DNA from: RH-chloro-G1 sp003670575
GTDB taxonomy: Bacteria > Chloroflexota > Dehalococcoidia > UBA2979
Direction: 5' to 3'
Assembly: GCA_947499615.1 (NCBI GenBank)
Contig: CANMOP010000006.1
Coordinates: forward strand, 28,260 to 92,259
Length of the DNA: 64,000 bases
Shown in pieces: positions 58,080 to 64,000 of the stretch. The translations under genes and the position numbers were made by a program. Position 1 is the first letter of the stretch. Each line of letters opens with the position of its first letter. The notes beneath the pieces were generated by a model. It was not told the origin of the DNA. It did not search any database and worked only from the letters and a program-made list of their open reading frames with translations.

Positions 58080-60581
58080 TCAGGCGCGGATCGGCGGTGG
58101 CGCTGGCGGCGCGGGGGGGACGCCGGGGGGCGCGGGTGCCGGGGCGACTGCGTTACCGCGCGGCAGCTCGGGCGTGCCTCCGGCGCTGTGTTCGCGCATG
58201 GAGGCGGCGTACGCGTCCAATCGATCCTCGACGCGGCGGAAGACGGTGCCCTCCGGGTACAGTCCGTCCGCGCCCCGCTCGCCGGCCGGAACGCCGGTCA
58301 GCAGTTCGATGCCCTGCTCGATGGTTGCGGCGGACCAGATGTGGAAGCGGCCCTCGCGGATCGCGGTTGCGACCTCGGGCTTCAGTACGACGTTCGGGAC
58401 GTTGACCGCCGGGATCATGACGCCCTGCGTCCCATCGAGGCCGCGGCTGTTGCAGACCTCGTAGAACCCTTCGATCTTCCAGGTGGCCCCGCCGATCGGC
58501 TGCACCTCGCCGCGCTGGTTCACCGAGCCGGTGACGGCGATCGACTGCGTGATCGGCAGTCCGGAGAGGGCCGAGAGCAGCGCGTACAACTCCGTCGAGG
58601 AGGCGGAGTCGCCGTCGATCTGCCCGTACAACTGCTCGAAGGTGAGGCTAGCGTGGAGCGACAGTGCGTGCTGCTGCCCGAAGCGATCGGCGAGAAAGCC
58701 GCGCAGGATCAGGAATCCCTTGTTGTGGATGCTCCCGGCCATCTCCGTCTCACGTTCGACATTCACGATCGTGCCCTGTCCCGCGGCTGTGATGCAGGAG
58801 ATGCGCGAGGGGCGTCCGAACTGGATGTCGCCGAGGTCGTACACGGAGAGCGCGTTGATCTGGCCGACCTGCTCGCCGACGGTGTCGATGAACAATGAAC
58901 CGTCGTCGATCATGCGCTGCATGTGGTCGCGAATCAGCGACGAGCGGTACTCCAACTCTTCGAGCGCTCGCAGCACGTGCTTCGCGTCCACCTGAGGGGC
59001 AACGTCCTGCGCCGCCCAGAAGTCCGACTGCCGCACGAGGTCGGCGAACGCACCGATGTTGCCGGACAGCCGGCGCTGGTCTTCCGCCATGCGCGATGAA
59101 TGTTCAACCAGCCGTGCGACGGCAGCCGCAGTGAACGCGCGCAGTCCGGCCTCGGCGCAGTACGCGGCCACGACGGCGGCGAGCCCGTGCACGTTCTCCA
59201 GAGAGCGGTCGAACTCCACGTCGAAGTCCGCCTTCACGCGAAACAACTCGCGGAAGTCGGCGTCGTAACGGAACAGGGCGGCGTGTAAGCCGCTGTCGCC
59301 GATCACCGCGACTTTCACGTCCAGCGGAATCTGCTCCGGGCGCAACCCCGATGTGGGGATGATGCCGAGCACGTCTGAGAGATTCTCGATGGCCACTGCG
59401 CCCTGCGAGAGCGCGCGCTTGAGACCCTCGTACGCCGGAGCGTTGGTGAGCAGGTCGCGCATCCGGATCACGATGAATCCGCCGTTCGCCTGCGCTAGCG
59501 ATCCGGGCTTGATCATCGTGTGGTCGGTCACCATCGTCCCGTAGGAACCGACGTACTCAATGCGACCGATGAGATTCTGATACGTCGGGTGACGCTCAAC
59601 GATGACGGGAGCGCCGGCCTGTCTGTCGCGGGAGAGTAGGACGTTTACCTCGTAGCGCCGGAGCAGCGCCTGCTGCTGCACGGCTGCGGGCGGCATCCCC
59701 GGCACCGCCTGCTCCGGGGCGGACGCGCGGAAGCGATCACGCTCGCGTGTCAGGTCGGTCTGCACGCCCTCCAGGAACTGCACGACCTCTTGATCCTGGC
59801 CCCAGCGCTCCGTGAGCGGGTGGAAATGGTGCTGCACGGAGAATGCACTGACCTGCTCGTCCAGGCGCTGAACCTGTGCCTGCGCATCGCGCTCGATGGC
59901 GCGCATGCGCAGCATCGCCTCCTGCACCATCTGCTCCAGGCGTTGTGCGCCCGTGGCGATCTCTGCGCGACGTTCATCGGTCAGCGCGGCGAACTGCTCA
60001 TCGTCCACCGGCTTGCCATCGACCAGTGGCGCCGAGACGATGCCGGTCGGCATCATCTGTAGCGCGAAGCCCATCTCCAGCGCCGCGTGCTGCAATTCGG
60101 CCAGCAGTGCGCCGCGTTGCGCCTCAAGCGCACGTCCCAGCTCCTGCCGTTGCCGGGCATAGGAGTCGGAGTCGAACATTTGGCGCAGTTCGGTGACTGC
60201 GCGTTGTACGGCCTGAGCTGCGGTCTGCGCGAATTCGTGCCCCTCACCCGCGGGGAGGGAGATCGCGACAGGCCGGTCAGCGTCGATGAAGTTGTGGACG
60301 TACACCCAGTCCGGCGGCGGCGGCAGTTGGGCGGCGCGGCGTCGCAGGAACGTCTCGACGATCGAGGACTTGCCGATGCCATCCGGCCCTGCTGCGTACA
60401 GGTTGTACCCGGAGCCGGTCATCCCCAGCGCGAACTCGATCGACCGTACCGCTCGCTCCTGACCGAAGACCGCTTCCAGCGGGTGCATCTCTGCCGTGGT
60501 TTGGAAGGGGAGCGTTGCTGGATCGCAGTACGCGACCAGCGCATCCGCGGGGACACGACGGCTCGTGCGCAGGTCAGGCAT
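58080..60581 (-). CDS. LonB-like AAA+ protease
   Basis: An 833-residue ATP-dependent protease of the LonB/COG1067 group. The N-terminal AAA_32 region has Walker A AGPDGIGKSSIVE at about residue 62, with a coiled segment (RAIERDAQAQVQRLDEQVS) inserted in the AAA domain. The C-terminal Lon protease domain has the catalytic Ser in DGDSASSTELYALL (about S659) and Lys in GGATWKIEGFYEV (about K702), 43 residues apart as in Lon. The end is a Pro/Ala-rich low-complexity tail. It lacks the LonA substrate-binding domain and membrane helices. It is divergent from the quinone oxidoreductase. Confidence 0.9.
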   Translation of the reverse strand: MPDLRTSRRVPADALVAYCDPATLPFQTTAEMHPLEAVFGQERAVRSIEFALGMTGSGYNLYAAGPDGIGKSSIVETFLRRRAAQLPPPPDWVYVHNFIDADRPVAISLPAGEGHEFAQTAAQAVQRAVTELRQMFDSDSYARQRQELGRALEAQRGALLAELQHAALEMGFALQMMPTGIVSAPLVDGKPVDDEQFAALTDERRAEIATGAQRLEQMVQEAMLRMRAIERDAQAQVQRLDEQVSAFSVQHHFHPLTERWGQDQEVVQFLEGVQTDLTRERDRFRASAPEQAVPGMPPAAVQQQALLRRYEVNVLLSRDRQAGAPVIVERHPTYQNLIGRIEYVGSYGTMVTDHTMIKPGSLAQANGGFIVIRMRDLLTNAPAYEGLKRALSQGAVAIENLSDVLGIIPTSGLRPEQIPLDVKVAVIGDSGLHAALFRYDADFRELFRVKADFDVEFDRSLENVHGLAAVVAAYCAEAGLRAFTAAAVARLVEHSSRMAEDQRRLSGNIGAFADLVRQSDFWAAQDVAPQVDAKHVLRALEELEYRSSLIRDHMQRMIDDGSLFIDTVGEQVGQINALSVYDLGDIQFGRPSRISCITAAGQGTIVNVERETEMAGSIHNKGFLILRGFLADRFGQQHALSLHASLTFEQLYGQIDGDSASSTELYALLSALSGLPITQSIAVTGSVNQRGEVQPIGGATWKIEGFYEVCNSRGLDGTQGVMIPAVNVPNVVLKPEVATAIREGRFHIWSAATIEQGIELLTGVPAGERGADGLYPEGTVFRRVEDRLDAYAASMREHSAGGTPELPRGNAVAPAPAPPGVPPAPPAPPPIRA

Positions 60582-60711
60582 CGGTCAGGCTCCTTGCACG
60601 AGGTCGCGTGGAAAACCAACCCATGGTATCACCGTGCCTCGTGGTAGCATCCCCGGTGCTGCGGCGTACTGCCGGGGCGCGGCCGTGGGGCGAAGACGAA
60701 AAGGGTGTGCG

Positions 60712-61698
60712 ATGCGAGCGGCAGTGATCACGTCACCTGGTGGGCCGGAAGTATTCGCGATCCAGGAGATCGATTATCCTCGACCGGGGCCGGAGGAGGC
60801 GCTGGTCGCCGTGCGCGCCACGGCGCTCAACCGCGCCGACCTGCTGCAACGCATGGGGCGCTACCCCGGGCCTCGCGGGACGCGCGACGACCTGCCCGGC
60901 CTGGAAATGGCCGGCGAGGTGATCGAAGTCGGCGACCGCGTGACTGCCTGCAAGCCGGGCGATCGCGTGATGGCGCTGTTGGCCGGTGGCGGGTACGGCT
61001 CCCGCGTCGCGGTGCACGAGCGGATGCTGATGCCGATCCCGGCCAACCTCGACTTTGCTCACGCCGCTGCGATCCCAGAGGTGTTCCTGACCGCATACGA
61101 CGCGATCTTTGAGCAGTGCGATTTGCGGCCGGGGGAGAGTCTGCTGGTGCACGCCGCGGGATCCGGCGTCGGCACCGCCGCGATTCAGCTCGCGGCTGCC
61201 GCCGGTTGTCGGGTGTTCGGCACTGCCGGTTCCGCTGAGAAGCTCGGTAAGGCCGGTGAGCTCGGCCTCAACGTCGGCATCAACTACCACGACGAGGAGT
61301 TCGCGACCGTGGTCGCTGAGCGTACGGGACGTCGTGGGGTTGATGTCATCCTCGACGTGATTGGCGGGGCGTATTGGGCGCAGAACATCGCGTCGCTCGC
61401 GCTCAAGGGGCGCATGATCGTGGTCGGCACGATGGGCGGCGGGAAGTTCGAGGCGGACCTTGGGGCGCTGATGGCGAAGCGCGCCAGCGTGCGAGGTACC
61501 TTGCTGCGCGCCCGGCCACTGGAGGAGAAGGCGACGCTGACGCAGAACTTCGCGCGGCGCTGGCTGCCATTGTTCGCTTCAGAGCGCATAGTCCCGGTCG
61601 TCGATCGCGTCTACCCGCTGGCCGAGGTGTCCGACGCGCATCGGTACATGGAGACCAACGCCAACTTCGGAAAGATTGTGCTGCTGCACGACGAGTAG
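60712..61698 (+). CDS. NAD(P)H-quinone oxidoreductase, PIG3/zinc-less MDR family
   Basis: A 328-residue medium-chain reductase without zinc ligands, resembling the PIG3/quinone oxidoreductase group. It has a GroES-like N-terminal domain (RPGPEEALVAVRATALNRADLLQRMG) and a NADPH-binding Rossmann domain with LLVHAAGSGVGTAAIQLAAA. The C-terminal block is GKFEADLGALMAKRASVRGTLLRARPLEEK. Probable one-electron quinone reduction; the true substrate is unknown. The ATG at 60712 follows AAGGG. It is 26 bases upstream of a DUF1761 gene. Confidence 0.88.
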   Translation: MRAAVITSPGGPEVFAIQEIDYPRPGPEEALVAVRATALNRADLLQRMGRYPGPRGTRDDLPGLEMAGEVIEVGDRVTACKPGDRVMALLAGGGYGSRVAVHERMLMPIPANLDFAHAAAIPEVFLTAYDAIFEQCDLRPGESLLVHAAGSGVGTAAIQLAAAAGCRVFGTAGSAEKLGKAGELGLNVGINYHDEEFATVVAERTGRRGVDVILDVIGGAYWAQNIASLALKGRMIVVGTMGGGKFEADLGALMAKRASVRGTLLRARPLEEKATLTQNFARRWLPLFASERIVPVVDRVYPLAEVSDAHRYMETNANFGKIVLLHDE

Positions 61699-61724
61699 CG
61701 TCCCGCGACTGAGGAGGGCCTGCG

Positions 61725-62135
61725 ATGCATCCAGTGACGTTGAATTGGCTTGCGATCGTTGTCGCCGCATTCGTGGTCTACGTGCTGGGCGCGATCTGGT
61801 TTTCGCCCGTGCTGTTCCAGAAGCCGTGGGCGCGACTCGCCGGGATGGACCAGCAACCGCCCGATCCCGGCGCGATGGCGCTGGGCATGGTTCTGGGCGC
61901 GCTGGTTGGGGTCATTCACTCAGTTGCGACGGCCGTGGTGGTGTCGTGGGCAGGAGCCTCGAATCTCATCGAGGGTGCGGGAGTCGGTCTGCTGGTTGGC
62001 GTGGGGATCGTCGCTGTCGAGGGATTCAAGCTGATCGCATACGAGCGGTGAACGCTGCAGTTGTATGCCATCGGCAACGCGTACAGCGTGATGAGCTTTG
62101 TGATCATGGGCGCCGTGACCGGCGCGTGGCGCTGA
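61725..62135 (+). pseudogene. DUF1761 membrane protein, split by an in-frame TGA
   Basis: A small four-helix membrane protein of the DUF1761 family (N-terminus NWLAIVVAAFVVYVLGAIWFSP, then KPWARLAGM and the helices VLGALVGVIHSVATAVVV and VGLLVGVGIVAVEGFKL). The frame stops at TGA 62049 after 108 codons, just before the last helix. The same frame then continues TLQLYAIGNAYSVMSFVIMGAVTGAWR to a TGA at 62133, which is the C-terminal helix expected of the family. The stop replaces one codon at Y-E-R-x-T; CGA (Arg) to TGA fits. Without readthrough the last helix is lost. Function of the family is unknown. Confidence 0.74.
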
Positions 62136-62190
62136 CGCACTTCGCCCTCGACTCGATACGTTCGAGCGCGCGGGTTCGCGGGCTGAGCCG

Positions 62191-63306
62191 GTGACGTCTT
62201 CGGCGGCGCGCGTCCTGAGTGAGCCCGGTCTGGACGCGCTGATCGCCGTTGCGCACTCGCAACTGCAGCGAGGCTGGCACACGGCCGCCCAACTCGCCGT
62301 GTATCGCGACAGTGTGCGCTGCCTCGACCTGCGAATCGGTGAGCGCGCACCAGGCGTCGCGATGGATGACGCGGCGCGCATGCTCTGGTTCTCGGCGACC
62401 AAGCCGCTCACGGCGATCTGCGTGTTGATGCTTGCTGAACGCGGGCGCATCGACCTCGACCGTCCGATCGCGGAGGTGTGGCCGGAGTTCGCGCAGGGTG
62501 GCAAGCAGAACTGCACACCTCGACACGTGTTGACGCATCGCGGTGGGTTTCCCGTGTTCCCGCATGACTTCGATTGGTCGCGCATCGGCGACTGGCAGGC
62601 AGTGACTGCGGCCACTGCCGCGATCGCGGCGTCGTGGGAACCTGGCACCGCGCTTGGGTATCACCCGGTGACGTATGGCTTCGCGCTCGGCGAGTTGATC
62701 CGGCGCGTAGACGGTCGCGATCCACGGACGTTCATGCACGATGAGTTGTTCGTGCCGCTGCATATGGACGTCTCGCTCGGTGTGGATGCGGACAGGCTGC
62801 GTGATGTGGTGCCGTTGCGCGCCATGTCCGAAGTCACGTTCGATGACCCCGAGGGCACCGAACGTCGCACTAGCGCGATGGTCGATCGCTTCAACGCGCC
62901 CGCGACATTGATGGCGCAGATCCCGGCCGCGAACGCCATCGGCACCGCCGATGCTCTGGCGCGCTTCTACGCCATGTTGGAGCGGGGCGGAACACTGGAC
63001 GGCGTACGCATCCTTGGCTCGCGCACGGTGCGTGAAGCAATGTCGTTGCAGGCCAGCACGGACGCGGATCGCACGACGGGATTCCCGTCGGTGTTGGGGC
63101 TCGGCATGTTCGTGGGGCCGGGGTTTGCGCCGTTCGATCAGCCGGGAGTGTTCGGTCACTCGGGGCAACAGTCATCGGTTGGCTATGCGGACCCGGAGCG
63201 AGGATTGGCGGTTGCGTACGTGACGAACGGGCTGCAGGAGCCGGTTGTCGTTGCGTTGCGTCACGCGGAGATCGCGGCTGCGATCATCGCCGCGTGCGAC
63301 CCGTAG
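62191..63306 (+). CDS. Serine hydrolase of the beta-lactamase / class C (EstB-like) family
   Basis: A 371-residue beta-lactamase-fold serine hydrolase. The nucleophile motif is SATKPLTAICVLML (Ser-x-x-Lys), the second motif region is LGYHPVTYGFALGELIRRVDG (the Tyr of Y-x-N is replaced in context by Y-H-P) and the third is GVFGHSGQQSSVGYADPERG (HSG for KTG). Such proteins are usually esterases or peptidases, not true beta-lactamases. No signal peptide, so it is cytoplasmic. GTG 62191 is used. It is 55 bases downstream of the DUF1761 frame. Confidence 0.82.
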   Translation: MTSSAARVLSEPGLDALIAVAHSQLQRGWHTAAQLAVYRDSVRCLDLRIGERAPGVAMDDAARMLWFSATKPLTAICVLMLAERGRIDLDRPIAEVWPEFAQGGKQNCTPRHVLTHRGGFPVFPHDFDWSRIGDWQAVTAATAAIAASWEPGTALGYHPVTYGFALGELIRRVDGRDPRTFMHDELFVPLHMDVSLGVDADRLRDVVPLRAMSEVTFDDPEGTERRTSAMVDRFNAPATLMAQIPAANAIGTADALARFYAMLERGGTLDGVRILGSRTVREAMSLQASTDADRTTGFPSVLGLGMFVGPGFAPFDQPGVFGHSGQQSSVGYADPERGLAVAYVTNGLQEPVVVALRHAEIAAAIIAACDP

Positions 63307-63393
63307 CGGCTCGCCGCACCGTCGACGCGTGAGAGCGCGACGAGGCTCACAGTCAGCGCGAACGTTATTGCCGGGCGAGAGGCGGGCTCGGGG

Positions 63394-63430
63394 AAAAGCA
63401 ACATGGCGCACCACCGAAGTGATGCGCCAT
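63394..63430 (-). terminator. Intrinsic terminator of the TPR gene
   Basis: Perfect 8-base-pair stem ATGGCGCA/TGCGCCAT plus inner CAC/GTG pairing around a 4-base loop. On the minus strand it is followed by GTTGC and TTTT; it lies 28 bases after the TPR stop. Confidence 0.78.
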
Positions 63431-63458
63431 GCGCGTGAATCGCGGCTGAGTCTTGTGA

Positions 63459-63839
63459 CTACCGAGCGGGGGTCGCAGTTGCGGTCGCTGCGGCCGGCGC
63501 CGGAACGCGCGGAGCAAGCTTGGGGTCGATCGCCACTGCCTGCTTGAAGGCGGTGTCAGCGGCGGCGGCCTGACCGGACTTCTGGAGCTCGAAGCCAAGG
63601 TTGAGCAATGCGCCCGCGTTCTGTGGCTCCAGCGCAATCACCTTCTTGTAGAGGTCGATTGCCTCCGCGGTGGAGTTGGCTGCGCTGCGAAGAATCGCCA
63701 GGTTGAACAGCGCGGGGCCGTAGCTGCCATCGACAGCCAACGCGGCGCGGTAGTTCTGCTCGGCGGGCTGAGCACGGCCAGCGGTCTGGTCAATCAGACC
63801 AAGGTTGTACAGGGCGAACTTGTTCTTCGGGTCCCTAGG
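63459..63839 (-). pseudogene. C-terminal fragment of a TPR protein cut by an IS481-family element
   Basis: About 126 codons of tetratricopeptide repeats (FALYNLGLIDQTAGRAQPAEQ; ALFNLAILRSAANSTAEAI; ALLNLGFELQKSGQAAAAD) and a Pro/Ala/Thr tail. The frame runs off its own sequence at the CCTAGG at 63834-63839, exactly where the mobile element starts; the apparent start GTG at 63851 is in the element. The N-terminal part is expected on the other side of the insertion, outside the window. Its terminator is intact. Function unknown; TPR proteins are usually protein-interaction scaffolds. Confidence 0.8.
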
Positions 63840-64000
63840 TGTACTGAGCACAGAGGTTGGTGACAGAGCGGGATGAATGAAAGGGACCTCCGGGAGAAGG
63901 TGTGGCTACCACAGCAGCACCAGATTCCAAGAGGTCCTTTGTGCACGGTAACGCGAAGCTCACACCAGCGGGACGACGCGTCCTCGTCGGTCGCATCGCA
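63840..64000 (+). mobile_element. Left end of an IS481-family insertion sequence (incomplete)
   Basis: Starts with TGTACTGAGCACAGAGG directly after CCTAGG and contains the transposase start 101 bases in. IS481-type elements begin with TGT ends and insert at CTAG-containing targets, which matches. The right end and target duplication are beyond the window. Confidence 0.85.
63941..64000 (+). CDS. IS481-family transposase, N-terminal 20 codons
   Basis: GTG at 63941 with AAGAGG upstream opens a frame to the window edge reading HGNAKLTPAGRRVLVGRIA after the start residue. This is the conserved N-terminus of IS481-type DDE transposases (N-A-x-L-T-P-x-G-R followed by a helix-turn-helix). The catalytic core is outside the window. 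Confidence 0.82.
   Translation, partial: MHGNAKLTPAGRRVLVGRIA

Overview
This is a high-GC bacterial chromosome segment, gene-dense, with short intergenic gaps and many 4-base ATGA/GTGA gene overlaps. The gene set suggests Chloroflexota (perhaps the Dehalococcoidia/Tepidiformia side). It includes a UPF0182 membrane protein, a nickel superoxide dismutase with its own protease, a SufR-led suf operon with a Rieske ferredoxin, glycolate oxidase GlcDEF, a split methylmalonyl-CoA mutase large subunit, a CIRCE-controlled groEL and a LonB-like protease. The taxonomic call is inference from family mix and base composition; no rRNA or tRNA gene was recognised in the window.

Layout. 0-8.5 kb, minus strand: a nonsense-interrupted membrane sensor, then the arginine genes argJ-argB-(UPF0182)-argD and nth. 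8.6-15.4 kb, minus strand: a nonsense-interrupted exported protein, groEL with CIRCE, two tandem HDOD proteins, the sodX-sodN pair and a lone nuoB. 15.5-18.8 kb: msrA and an IscS-type cysteine desulfurase, divergent from a SufR-like regulator and an ErpA/IscA carrier. 18.9-26.8 kb: mixed housekeeping and accessory genes (EVE, homocysteine methyltransferase/MTHFR, two DinB proteins, radical SAM, YyaL-like, GNAT). 26.8-27.4 kb: a tandem array of a GC-rich repeat that also occurs at 15.5, 39.2 and 57.4 kb. 27.4-31.1 kb: membrane protein, ECF sigma/anti-sigma pair, AI-2E-type permease. 31.2-33.6 kb: a Fur/Zur-type regulator and a zinc-type ABC transporter with a candidate operator over its -10. 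33.7-41.5 kb: GltD-like protein, hotdog enzymes, alanine dehydrogenase, AlkA-like glycosylase, methylmalonyl-CoA mutase and MaoC hydratase. 41.6-48.5 kb: complete sufR-C-B-D-ferredoxin-S-U-T operon. 48.5-63.3 kb: lipoprotein, HAD enzymes, glcDEF, a CysQ-like phosphatase, LonB-like protease, quinone oxidoreductase and a beta-lactamase-fold protein. The right edge carries the left end of an IS481-family element that has cut a TPR gene.

Functional themes. Two separate iron-sulfur assembly loci lie 24 kb apart, each beside its own SufR-like regulator, and the two regulators differ in their cysteine sets. Metal and stress handling recurs (Zur, NiSOD, MsrA, GroEL/CIRCE). Central metabolism includes arginine synthesis, C1/methionine metabolism, glycolate oxidation and methylmalonyl-CoA/acyl-CoA chemistry.

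Most unusual. Four reading frames are broken by a single in-frame stop codon with otherwise intact coding on both sides, and all four can be explained by one C-to-T change. A fifth gene is broken by the IS. Several promoters place the predicted transcription start at or next to the ATG, suggesting leaderless mRNAs. I did not find a clearly new defence, mobile or biosynthetic system.
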